Of a stretch of 64,000 nucleotides of DNA, positions 34,628 to 42,249 are shown in pieces. Source of the DNA: an uncultured Acetatifactor sp. (lineage in GTDB: Bacteria > Bacillota > Clostridia > Lachnospirales > Lachnospiraceae); assembly GCA_934402375.1 (NCBI GenBank), contig CAKRUB010000001.1:186001-250000 (forward strand). The letters are read 5' to 3'. Both the position numbers and the translations under genes were made by a program. Every line of letters starts with the position of its first letter. The stretch's first letter is position 1. The notes beneath the pieces are model-generated. The model was not told the origin of the DNA and did no database searches. It saw only the letters and a list, made by a program, of their open reading frames with translations.

Positions 34628-35320
34628 CTAGCTGTGCAGCCGTTCTTTATCTCCGGCATTTTGGAATGTCTTGCCGTCCGTGTACCCCACATCGTAAAGC
34701 ATCCGATTTTTGCGGTTTAATGTCGGTTGCGTTGATGGCTTGGCATCTTTTAAATTCCCAAGCTGTTCAATCGCATTATCCACAACCGCCGGAACGGTAA
34801 GGGCAAGGGCATAACACTCATTGCTCCTTATCTGCTCTTTAAAATTCTTTTGCAATCCTTGCATGAATCCATGGCAATACATCAGTTTGTCGTTGTATTC
34901 AAAACTTTTCCCGGTTTCCTCGAATATGCCTTTCATGGTTTTGCATCTGCTGCGCACCACTTCAAGCGCATATTGAAATATCTGCATACATATCTGCGCA
35001 TCATCGTTGGCCCCATAAAATCTGACACGATATGTATTGCCTTTATTAGCATACAGAAGCAATGTACGACATCTGAAATTTCCGGCGATTATCGTCGCTA
35101 AATCCCCAACCCAGCCTTTGCGGTATCTTTCCGATGTCCGGGTTTCCACTTTCTTCTGTGGCTGTTCTTCCGGGTTGACATCCGCCATCTTGATATTGTG
35201 CTTCGCCATCAACTCCTGTGCTTTCATCATTGCAGATTGCGCTTCATGTTCATTATTGCTGCTTGAAAGCCTTAACATTTTTTCAATTTTAGCAATCAGT
35301 TTTTCATCGTTATTTTCCAT
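34628..35320 (-). CDS. DUF2786-containing phage protein
   Basis: 230 residues. EKLIAKIEKMLRLSSSNNEHEAQSAMMKAQELMAKHNI is the DUF2786 signature, helical and of unknown function, followed by a mixed C-terminal domain (GNTYRVRFYGANDDAQ). Common in phage early regions. Confidence 0.8.
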   Translation of the reverse strand: MENNDEKLIAKIEKMLRLSSSNNEHEAQSAMMKAQELMAKHNIKMADVNPEEQPQKKVETRTSERYRKGWVGDLATIIAGNFRCRTLLLYANKGNTYRVRFYGANDDAQICMQIFQYALEVVRSRCKTMKGIFEETGKSFEYNDKLMYCHGFMQGLQKNFKEQIRSNECYALALTVPAVVDNAIEQLGNLKDAKPSTQPTLNRKNRMLYDVGYTDGKTFQNAGDKERLHS

Positions 35321-35386
35321 CTACCAAGTCCTCAATTCATGTTTTGTTATTGCTGGCGCTGTTGCCCAGCGGATGCTTTTCGTCCT

Positions 35387-36322
35387 TTAATTTCCTTTTT
35401 CCTTGAATCCAATCAGTTCAATGCCTTCAAAATCCATACTATACTGACCGTCTATGTTTTCATCCTCCATCCACCAGTCAAAGACACATTGTGCATTTTT
35501 CCACTGCGGCATGGTCTTAAGCCCTCGTCGCTCACGTTCGACAAGCATTCTTGCAAATGCCTTGATATATAGTTCTTTGTACTTTGGATATTGTGCAAAT
35601 TCTTCATATCGCTTTTTCCCCGCCATAGGGCATCCAATACATCCAACGCGGCAGTGTCCGCATTCGTACAATGGATTTAATTTTATGTTTTCATGCCTTA
35701 TGTACCACCAGACAAAATCATCGCTCCAGTCGATCAGCGGATTAATAAGTGTCTTATTCGTCCGAAAGCAAGTTTCCACAACTTCTCTCGTCTCGGCATT
35801 ATCTAAATTTAAAAGCACCACCCCCCCCTTGCCTGTTAATCGAAAATTTTCGTTATCCTCAATTTTCTGCTTTAATTCCTTTTTGGGCTTTGGAAAAGTA
35901 ACAATCCCTTGATTGTCTCTTCTGTTCCTACTTTCCGCTTTTCTAACTCCAGTTATGAGTTTTTCGCCGTGCCCACTGGATTCCTTCAAATCTGCGCAGC
36001 AATATCGCATCAATCTTGTGGGCGGTGTGCAGTGATCTACAATGAGCTGCCACATGCTTTTCTTTGGATATGAAATGTTATATTCAATTCCCATCCGCTG
36101 ATATTTCTGCTTTTCGTCTCGCACGAAGTAGACAGTTTCCGGCGCGTCTACAGTTGTGTGATCGTGCTGGATGGAGAAATTCAGCCCATAACGCTCCCTA
36201 CATTTCATGGCGATGTGCTTCAATATACTGCTGTCTTTTCCTCCGCTATCCGATACAACGCAACCGCTATTTCCGCAGAGCATTTGGAGTATTCCGATTG
36301 CATTTTCTTCTAATATTTCCAA
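35387..36322 (-). CDS. PAPS reductase-like adenine nucleotide alpha hydrolase
   Basis: 311 residues. VVSDSGGKDSSIL is the PP-loop (SGGKDS) of the PAPS reductase/DndC-like superfamily, and CGHCRVGCIGCPMAGKKR gives a cysteine cluster near the C-terminus. May take part in sulfur transfer or nucleic-acid modification. Contains an in-frame G8 tract (35821-35828) between the two halves. Confidence 0.82.
   Translation of the reverse strand: MEILEENAIGILQMLCGNSGCVVSDSGGKDSSILKHIAMKCRERYGLNFSIQHDHTTVDAPETVYFVRDEKQKYQRMGIEYNISYPKKSMWQLIVDHCTPPTRLMRYCCADLKESSGHGEKLITGVRKAESRNRRDNQGIVTFPKPKKELKQKIEDNENFRLTGKGGVVLLNLDNAETREVVETCFRTNKTLINPLIDWSDDFVWWYIRHENIKLNPLYECGHCRVGCIGCPMAGKKRYEEFAQYPKYKELYIKAFARMLVERERRGLKTMPQWKNAQCVFDWWMEDENIDGQYSMDFEGIELIGFKEKGN
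35821..35828 (-). repeat. G8 tract in the PAPS reductase-like gene (in frame)
   Basis: Eight C on the plus strand, encoding KGGV. The gene is intact at this length, but a one-base slip would truncate it before the cysteine cluster. Confidence 0.7.
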
Positions 36323-36411
36323 CTCTTATATCCTTTCTGCCATATTCTAGGTTCAACATTGGATTATCCCGTAGCACACTTGGCGGCTGGTGCTTTAAAT
36401 TTCAGTTTAGC

Positions 36412-36711
36412 CTAAGCAAATCTTTTGTCGTATTTCTCATCATTCAGAAGGTCTGTGTCGGTATAATTATCGAGACACTTTTCATAATGTCCTTCCTGCT
36501 TTGTGATGCCTGAATAAGTCTCATACAGATTAGGAAGATTATGTTTTTTGCAGCAATCATAGCAAATGACAAAGCTTCTTGTTTTTTCTCTACTTCCATA
36601 CGGATCATTGTCCGTGTGATACCTTGCAAAATTCTGAAAAGGAGTCATTGACAACAATGTTGCTGTTCTATCGCAGTCTTTTCCGCAAAAATCACAAATA
36701 GCGTGTATCAT
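36412..36711 (-). CDS. Small zinc-finger-like early protein (99 aa)
   Basis: Two cysteine pairs, CDFCGKDC at the N-terminus and CYDCCKKH in the middle, suggest a zinc-binding treble-clef-like fold. GGAGG precedes ATG 36711. No specific function. Confidence 0.65.
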   Translation of the reverse strand: MIHAICDFCGKDCDRTATLLSMTPFQNFARYHTDNDPYGSREKTRSFVICYDCCKKHNLPNLYETYSGITKQEGHYEKCLDNYTDTDLLNDEKYDKRFA

Positions 36712-36737
36712 ATTAAATTTCCTCCGTTAAATTCAGT

Positions 36738-36935
36738 TTACATTCCCGTATTCTGATGACTCTCAATACTGCATCCGAACCATCTTACCTGTCTAAGTGG
36801 AATATGACGATTCGTTCCATCTTCCAGACGCATCCAAAGTAGGTCACTTCCAAATCGCACCTCCGTACAACGAAAATCTTCCTTATAGCCGTCAAACCAT
36901 CTTACTGTCACTGTATTAATTTTTGTGTTTTCCAT
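36738..36935 (-). CDS. Small hypothetical early protein (65 aa)
   Basis: Strand-rich peptide (TVTVRWFDGYKEDFRCTEVRF) with AGGAGG before ATG. Similar to short phage proteins that follow the replication genes. Function unknown. Confidence 0.55.
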   Translation of the reverse strand: MENTKINTVTVRWFDGYKEDFRCTEVRFGSDLLWMRLEDGTNRHIPLRQVRWFGCSIESHQNTGM

Positions 36936-36962
36936 AGTTATTCTCCTCCTCTAAATCCTAAG

Positions 36963-37298
36963 TTAATCCTTCACATAGTCGATAATTTCGACCGCCACAA
37001 TCATGTCCGCAAATTCCTGTTCATCAACATTCACTTCCAAGATGTCGCCATTATCATTTTTCAGATGCATATTAAAAATCTGGCTGTATTCATCGTGATG
37101 TAAATCGCAGTCGTTTTCTGCGCCTTCAAAATTTTCGTTATAGGGGTCTATCGAATGCAGTATGTCAAGTCCATGGCAATTACCATGCATTTTACTAACA
37201 ATAGTGCCTTTATAACCCCATATTTGTACTGTTGTCTTGACGGTATGTACTCCTTCATCAATGTTCGGATCATAATTTTTCAATATTCTTTCCTCCAT
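36963..37298 (-). CDS. Hypothetical early protein (111 aa)
   Basis: Acidic protein with HTVKTTVQIWGYKGTIV and EQEFADMIVAVEIIDYVKD. Located between the helicase loader and the small strand-rich protein in the same operon. Not recognised. Confidence 0.55.
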   Translation of the reverse strand: MEERILKNYDPNIDEGVHTVKTTVQIWGYKGTIVSKMHGNCHGLDILHSIDPYNENFEGAENDCDLHHDEYSQIFNMHLKNDNGDILEVNVDEQEFADMIVAVEIIDYVKD

Positions 37299-37328
37299 TT
37301 CCCTAGTTTCTTGGTTTATTCCATCTGC

Positions 37329-38171
37329 TTATCCTCTTAAAAGCCTGTTATAAAACTCCCTATTTTCCGCCTTGGCAAGCGATGTTCTCACAGCTTCATC
37401 CGGGAACGGTACGGGCAAAGCCATTTTTAAAATTCGATTGATGATCCTTTCATCAAACAACAAATTTTCCATTGCGCAATTACTTGTGAAAATAGTTATC
37501 TGCTTTTGAATCATCCGCCCATTCAGAATGTTATAAAATTTCTCATTGACCCACGATGTAGATCTTTCCACGCCTATATCATCAATCACCAGTACAGGGA
37601 CGTGTATTATATCTTGTAAAAACTTTTGTTCCCCGGCCGCTTCGGAATCGTCAGCCCATGTTCTTTTGATTTCATCCAAAATCTGCAAGGTTGTTGCGAA
37701 CTTGACAGAAATCTTATATTTCGTGATGATGTCGTTTGCAATGGATGCCGCCATGCGCGTCTTGCCGCTGCCCTTGGTGTAGGAATACATATAAAGCCCT
37801 TTGCCGGATTTCTTAATCTCCAAGAAATCATTTACATAATTCGTGCAAAGCATCTTTGCCATTTCCGCCTTTTCCTTTGCGTCCGGCGATTGGTAAAGCC
37901 CTAGATCAAAGGATTCCACTGTGTAGCCGTCGAACTCCTTCGGGATGGTGGCGAATTGTAGCTTGCTTTCCATGATGCGGATTTTCTTGCATTCGCAAAT
38001 GCCATAATATTCAACACCATCTTCCACCCTCACAAGTACCGTGCCTGCATCTTTGCACTTCTGGCATTTATACTTGTGATCTGTTTGCTCTGAAGGCTGA
38101 CAGGGCATCGCTCTCTGATTCGCTCGTATACGCTCCAACTGCCTTTGAAGCATCACTTCCAATTCGTCCAC
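37329..38171 (-). CDS. DnaC/IstB-like helicase loader ATPase
   Basis: About 280 residues. An N-terminal zinc cluster (CQKCKDAG, CECKK) precedes the AAA+ core: YTKGSGKTRMA (Walker A), VLVIDDIGVERS (Walker B) and TSNCAMENL (sensor I). It loads the host DnaB-type helicase. GTG 38171 after AAAGGGGG is the likely start; a TTG at 38210 is possible. It overlaps the initiator gene by about 100 bp. Confidence 0.88.
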   Translation of the reverse strand: MDELEVMLQRQLERIRANQRAMPCQPSEQTDHKYKCQKCKDAGTVLVRVEDGVEYYGICECKKIRIMESKLQFATIPKEFDGYTVESFDLGLYQSPDAKEKAEMAKMLCTNYVNDFLEIKKSGKGLYMYSYTKGSGKTRMAASIANDIITKYKISVKFATTLQILDEIKRTWADDSEAAGEQKFLQDIIHVPVLVIDDIGVERSTSWVNEKFYNILNGRMIQKQITIFTSNCAMENLLFDERIINRILKMALPVPFPDEAVRTSLAKAENREFYNRLLRG

Positions 38172-39093
38172 GGCATACTGTACCCCCTTTATTTTTATAA
38201 TTGCCTTCAATTACCTTTAGGGCATTTTTAGAATTTATCAGCCAATCAAATCCGCACCATGTATTCGGGGATTCTCTGCCAGATAGAAAATCACTTTCAT
38301 CGGCAAGACGGAAAATGTATTCCAAACGCTCATACGCTCCGATGCCGATTAAAACCTTTGCTTTATCAAGATTATTTAACAGGGTCTTGATTTTCTTTCT
38401 GCGTTCATCCGAAAGTCCTCTAACCTTTGGTAAATCCTTACAGGTGGAATTGTAAAGGCTCACGATTTTCTCATAATCCAATCTTTCCGGCTGTGCCCCT
38501 AAATCCAGCGGATTTTGGGGTAAAGTATTATTTATAATATCTATATCTGTATCTTTATCTATATCTGTATCTTTATCTATATCTGTATCTTTATCTATAT
38601 CTGTATCTTTATCTATATCTGTTGTTTGACATTCTTGACTTGTCATTGACTTGTCATTGACACATGGTTGACCGTCAATTTGACTTGTCAAGGACATTTC
38701 AAGCCGTTTCTGTTTGGCTCTTTCCCTTGATTCCGCCTTTTTTAAGCGGTTGTATTCCCGGATGTCTTGCATTTTTTCGCTTTGGTTTTCGGAAAAATTT
38801 GAGATAAATATTCCCTCGTTGTTGTTCTCCAACATCCCAAAAGTTTCAAAAGTTTTCAAAGCAAGCCGGATAACTGATAGCGGTTTTCCGAAAATCGTTG
38901 CAAGCATATCTTCGGTATAGGGCAAATTTTCCGAAATCATCAAGTAGCCGTCCGCATTGCAGATTCCGGCAAGAATCAGCATACGAATCCATATCACAAG
39001 CAGCGCATCACCTTCCGGCATGGCTTGAATAACCTTGATTTTATCATCGTCAAACATCCCTGTTTTTAACTTAATCCACTTAATTTCTGCCAT
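38068..39093 (-). CDS. Phage replication initiator / replisome organizer
   Basis: 341 residues. The N-terminal MAEIKWIKLKTGMFDDDKIK ... LLVIWIRMLILAG is the Phage_rep_org_N winged-helix domain that binds the origin. A hydrophilic linker carries four DTDIDK repeats, followed by a DnaD-like C-terminal part (WCGFDWLINSKNALKVIEG). It works with the downstream DnaC-like loader. The repeat-coding DNA may be the origin. Confidence 0.88.
   Translation of the reverse strand: MAEIKWIKLKTGMFDDDKIKVIQAMPEGDALLVIWIRMLILAGICNADGYLMISENLPYTEDMLATIFGKPLSVIRLALKTFETFGMLENNNEGIFISNFSENQSEKMQDIREYNRLKKAESRERAKQKRLEMSLTSQIDGQPCVNDKSMTSQECQTTDIDKDTDIDKDTDIDKDTDIDKDTDIDIINNTLPQNPLDLGAQPERLDYEKIVSLYNSTCKDLPKVRGLSDERRKKIKTLLNNLDKAKVLIGIGAYERLEYIFRLADESDFLSGRESPNTWCGFDWLINSKNALKVIEGNYKNKGGTVCRGRIGSDASKAVGAYTSESESDALSAFRANRSQV
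38543..38614. repeat. Four perfect 18-bp iterons in the initiator gene
   Basis: ATATCTGTATCTTTATCT is repeated four times without change (38543, 38561, 38579, 38597), with a partial fifth copy. It is AT-rich, in frame, and inside the initiator gene, as the lambda origin iterons are inside gene O. Confidence 0.85.
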
Positions 39094-39105
39094 TCCGCAA
39101 TACTC

Positions 39106-40167
39106 CTAACCCATGTATTTTTTCATCAAATCCCTTCTGGAAGGCTTCGTCTTGGGCTGTTCCGAGATCGGCTGCTTGGTGGCAGATGCAAGGAAATTCA
39201 CACCCCTTTTCATTTCGCTTTCTGAAGTAGCGTGCAAATTTTTGAGAATCAAATCTTGATGCTCCACAGCTTTCTGGTATACCGCATCAAGCCTTGTTTT
39301 CGGGTAATTTAGGCCACTAAGGCAGCAAATCGTGCTTTTCTCGTTGTAAGTCTGGAATACATCAATTGGGATGCCTATTTCTTTACGCATTGCATCCACA
39401 TCCACGGCCCCGGCAATAGACACGGAAATATATTTGATAACCCTGTCCGGCTCAATCGGGGCGAAAACGCTTCTTTTGAATGATTCCAATACTGCCGCCG
39501 TGGTGCTTTCCTTTGCCGGAATTTCTGTCACAACAAGCATCCCCTTGGCTTTCAGCGTTTCTTCAATCTCTGCTCTGTCGATGTTTCCCCTTTCGTCATT
39601 GTGATGCGAAGGAATTTCGATAAAGTTATAAAAGGCATTTACAAGATGCTGATTCAAAAGCAGCTTATCGCCCCTCGAATTGTCGATAATCAAAGTGCTT
39701 GCGATATTCTCAATACTTATTAATTCCTCAAAGCATTCATAACAATTTATTTGCGCCTTGATACTCTCTTTCTCTCCGGGGATTACCGTAATAGCCCCAA
39801 CGGATTCAATGCAGCCATTCCCGCCGGAAATATCATCAAGCAATAAGTCAATCAGCATGGGGCCACATCCGCTGCCTGTGCCGCCGCCGGATGCAAAAAT
39901 AACATAAATCATTGAGACATCCATCTTTTCGTAAATTTCCTTGCTGATATTTTCAAAATCATCAATAACAAGTTTTTTTGCCTTGCTTCTGTCCTTATTG
40001 CAACCCTCGCCCTCGGCAATATGGTATGTATATTTCGCATTCTTCAAAGTCTGCAAATCTTCCTGCGATGTGTTCAAGTACAGGACGGTAAAGCCCTTGT
40101 TTTCAAACAACTTTCCGATATTGCCGCCGGCCTGTCCGATAGCAACAAATCCTATTTTCTTTTTCAT
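39106..40167 (-). CDS. TubZ-like tubulin/FtsZ family GTPase
   Basis: 353 residues. GQAGGNIG (11-18) and the tubulin signature GGGTGSG (94-100, within FASGGGTGSGCGPML) identify a tubulin/FtsZ-superfamily GTPase. The basic C-terminal tail (TKPSRRDLMKKYMG) and the small winged-helix gene directly upstream fit TubZ of type III partition systems, where TubZ filaments pull TubR-bound DNA. PhuZ-type phage tubulin is the alternative. Confidence 0.85.
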   Translation of the reverse strand: MKKKIGFVAIGQAGGNIGKLFENKGFTVLYLNTSQEDLQTLKNAKYTYHIAEGEGCNKDRSKAKKLVIDDFENISKEIYEKMDVSMIYVIFASGGGTGSGCGPMLIDLLLDDISGGNGCIESVGAITVIPGEKESIKAQINCYECFEELISIENIASTLIIDNSRGDKLLLNQHLVNAFYNFIEIPSHHNDERGNIDRAEIEETLKAKGMLVVTEIPAKESTTAAVLESFKRSVFAPIEPDRVIKYISVSIAGAVDVDAMRKEIGIPIDVFQTYNEKSTICCLSGLNYPKTRLDAVYQKAVEHQDLILKNLHATSESEMKRGVNFLASATKQPISEQPKTKPSRRDLMKKYMG

Positions 40168-40183
40168 GCTCTTAACCTCTCCT

Positions 40184-40426
40184 TCATGCTTCTTTTAAAA
40201 ACTGTCTGCCCTTCTCTGTGATATAAAAGGTTTTTTGTTTTCCCTCCTTGTAACCCGGTGCAACATAGCCTAAAACTTCAAAGTCAGTAATTTTTTTAAA
40301 AATTGTATTGTCCTTATATCCGAAATCCTCTGTTTCTGTAATTTCCTTTGCGGTCATGGCAGAAACCTTGTCAAACGCTTCATTTTTGGATAATACGGAC
40401 AAGATCAGAAATCCCAAACGATTCAA
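40184..40426 (-). CDS. TubR-like winged-helix DNA-binding protein
   Basis: 80 residues from TTG 40426, 7 nt after AAAGGTGG. Winged-helix pattern: LGFLILSVLSKNEAF, TAKEITETEDFGYKDNTIFKKITDFEVLGYV, KTFYITEKGRQFL. The gene order tubR then tubZ, with a 16-bp gap, matches TubZRC operons. Confidence 0.68.
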   Translation of the reverse strand: MNRLGFLILSVLSKNEAFDKVSAMTAKEITETEDFGYKDNTIFKKITDFEVLGYVAPGYKEGKQKTFYITEKGRQFLKEA

Positions 40427-40438
40427 AATACCACCACC

Positions 40439-40511
40439 TTTCAAGGATATAAATTGATTATTCTTGAAATACCGTGATTTGTTTTGACGTTCTTGGATAT
40501 TTCAAGATATG
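40439..40511. promoter_or_regulatory. Candidate tubC/operator repeats
   Basis: TTTCAAGGATA (40439-40449), TTCTTGAAATA (40461-40471), TCTTGGATATTTCAAGA (about 40491-40507) and flanking TTTGAC boxes form four half-sites of one motif upstream of the TubR-like gene, where TubR-binding centromere iterons are expected. Confidence 0.5.
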
Positions 40512-40714
40512 CTTTGACCTTTTAAGCGCTCATATTCCGCTTGTGCCTTTATTTCGCTAAAATCACGGAATACATCAATCCCCTTGCACTCCGGGCACGA
40601 CGCATTAATCGTTACGCTCCAAAACTTATGTAAGCAGCCACGGCATACACATTTATAAAATGGGTCTGTGTACTTGGTAACACCGTCCGAATAATACCCA
40701 ACTTTTTCAGCCAT
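40502..40714 (-). CDS. Small zinc-ribbon protein (70 aa)
   Basis: C-x2-C pairs CVCRGC and CPECKG form a zinc ribbon; N-terminus MAEKVGYYSDGVTKYTDPFYK. First gene before the TubR-like gene, same strand. Function unknown. Confidence 0.65.
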   Translation of the reverse strand: MAEKVGYYSDGVTKYTDPFYKCVCRGCLHKFWSVTINASCPECKGIDVFRDFSEIKAQAEYERLKGQSIS

Positions 40715-40730
40715 TTTGTAGCCTTTCCCC

Positions 40731-40840
40731 TTGCAAAATCTGCATTATGCAAGTATAATAATTAAAGGTAATGTCTTTCGTAGATGTTATTCAGCAGAGG
40801 GCTTGTGATTTAGTTGACCGCTAGGCACAAGCCCTTTTGG
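40731..40840 (+). ncRNA. Candidate short RNA B with own promoter and terminator
   Basis: TTGCAA (40731-40736), 17 bp, TATAAT (40754-40759), then a 10-bp stem AGGGCTTGTG/CACAAGCCCT (40798-40835) ending in TTTT. Predicted RNA about 70 nt on the strand opposite to its neighbours. The start region, ATTAAAGG, resembles that of candidate A. It could also encode a 17-residue peptide (MSFVDVIQQRACDLVDR). Confidence 0.5.
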
Positions 40841-40847
40841 TATGTAA

Positions 40848-40865
40848 ATTGTGCTATCGCACAAT
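40848..40865. repeat. Hairpin beyond VR2
   Basis: ATTGTGC, TATC loop, GCACAAT: 7-bp perfect stem 50 bp beyond the VR2 3' end. Same core (GTGC-4 nt-GCAC) as the VR1 hairpin but with the loop in the opposite orientation. Confidence 0.6.
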
Positions 40866-40875
40866 CAAACAGGAT

Positions 40876-41874
40876 TCATGTTTCAGCAAGCAGCCTACGC
40901 TTCGTAGCTTCGTAGTAAGCGGAGAAGAAGCCGAGGTTGCCGAACGCATAGGAGCGCAAGTAGCTCAAGTTCAACGCGGAAGACCCGGCGTTCGAAGCGT
41001 GGGTGTAACTGCCGCCGCGAAAAGGCACTTTTTCGCCCTCCTCTGTATCTACATAAACAATCGCATCATTATCCGCCTGTTTTGCTGGAAAGATTCCAAG
41101 TGCTTTCACATAATCCGGGATATTCCCAACATTGATTCCAACATCTTTCCATCTGCTGCTGTCGTAATCTTCCACGGTTTCATCATCCGTTGCCACAAAG
41201 CAAATTTTGCCGTCCGTAAATGATGCTTTTAACGTCTTGCCGTCAATCAGAACATCCACCCATTCCATGCTATCCTCGGACATATCACAATCCGGGGCTG
41301 CTGCATCGTTATTTTTGATGTACTGAATCTTTCCATCAACCATGCGCATACCTGTAACAATTTTCCATACATTGCCGACAAAATCCGCAATGCCATCCTT
41401 GGAATGCCCGGTGTACCATGTATCGGGGCCGCTTCCTGTCAATGTCACTTCGCGACAACTTGCGGATGGGATACCATTTTCGCTTTCGTCTGCGTGGTAT
41501 CTTCCAAAGCGTGTATTGCCGTGCGGCTCTTTGCCAGAGAGATTGATAATATCCTCAATAAACTTCCACTCTACCGCCGTCATGGTGTGCCATCCATCAC
41601 CTTTCAGCTTGTGGCACTCAATCACTTCATCAAAATTTAACCCTGTGGCCGGTGTCTGCAACGGCAAACTATAGGGGATTCCGTCCACCATGGAAGAAAT
41701 GTATTTCGGTAGATAGATTGCATCCACTTCTTTGCCGCGGATGATAAACATGGGGTGTACCGCATCCCCGGTAACGGTCGGGTCAACATCCCTATGAAGA
41801 CATTTTTCATATCGCTCCATAATACAAGGAATGCCCCTCTTGTCTTTTACTAATACGGTTGTACTTTTAATCAT
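40876..41874 (-). CDS. DGR target protein 2 (remote), C-type-lectin fold
   Basis: 332 residues, related to target 1 in its second half: GDGWHTMTAVEWKFI, GSGPDTWYTGHSKDGIADF, FVGNVWKIVTGMR and C-terminal FRGGSYTH ... GFFSAYYE. Residues about 283-320 are VR2. It is in the early region, 36 kb from the RT cassette, so it is served in trans. No signal peptide is seen. ATG 41874 follows AAAGGAG by 9 nt. Confidence 0.92.
   Translation of the reverse strand: MIKSTTVLVKDKRGIPCIMERYEKCLHRDVDPTVTGDAVHPMFIIRGKEVDAIYLPKYISSMVDGIPYSLPLQTPATGLNFDEVIECHKLKGDGWHTMTAVEWKFIEDIINLSGKEPHGNTRFGRYHADESENGIPSASCREVTLTGSGPDTWYTGHSKDGIADFVGNVWKIVTGMRMVDGKIQYIKNNDAAAPDCDMSEDSMEWVDVLIDGKTLKASFTDGKICFVATDDETVEDYDSSRWKDVGINVGNIPDYVKALGIFPAKQADNDAIVYVDTEEGEKVPFRGGSYTHASNAGSSALNLSYLRSYAFGNLGFFSAYYEATKRRLLAET
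40916..41028 (-). repeat. DGR variable repeat 2 (VR2)
   Basis: 113 nt aligned without gaps to the TR. Nine differences, at TR plus-strand positions 4444, 4452, 4453, 4459, 4471, 4473, 4510, 4512 and 4531, all T on the plus strand (A on the coding strand). None of the other 90 bases differ. Codon effects: I/F, N/T, N/H, N/S, N/Y, N/Y, N/F, I/L. Confidence 0.96.
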
Positions 41875-42034
41875 TTGCTGTTTCTCCTTTCATATTTGAA
41901 AACGGTACAGGTGCACCATCTGCAACTGCCGCCATGATTCCAAGGCTAAATGTAGATTTCCTAAGTGCCGCATCAAGTTCCCTTTCCGTTTCGATCCCAA
42001 ATTCTTTTAAAATATCAATAAGTGATTTATTCAT
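41867..42034 (-). CDS. Small protein coupled to DGR target 2 (55 aa)
   Basis: Starts MNKSLIDILKEFGIETERELD and ends MKGETAND; its stop overlaps the target start by 8 nt, as the small gene before target 1 does. N-terminal helical, unknown function. Confidence 0.6.
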   Translation of the reverse strand: MNKSLIDILKEFGIETERELDAALRKSTFSLGIMAAVADGAPVPFSNMKGETAND

Positions 42035-42039
42035 ATCTT

Positions 42040-42249
42040 TCACTTCCAATCTCGGGGATTCTCAAAATCCTCACTCATAAACATATTAAACAGGGTAATT
42101 TGCGCCGTTTCCTGTTCTAACCGCTTAGACGCTACTTTGTAATAATCTGCATCAATCTCAAAACCAACAAAGCGGATTCCATATCTGCAACAGGCGATAA
42201 GGCTTGAAGCGCTTCCGACGTGGGTATCTAATACCGTATCCCCCCCCCC
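42040..42249 (-). pseudogene. Adenine methyltransferase, C-terminal fragment
   Basis: Carries the AdoMet-binding part of a beta-class methyltransferase: DTVLDTHVGSASSLIACCRYG, FVGFEIDADYY. The frame joins the N-terminal fragment if the G10 tract had 8 or 11 G. Confidence 0.85.

Noticed and set aside
38543..38614. Possible CRISPR-like array
   Set aside because: Repeats are contiguous 18-bp units with no spacers and are in frame in a protein.
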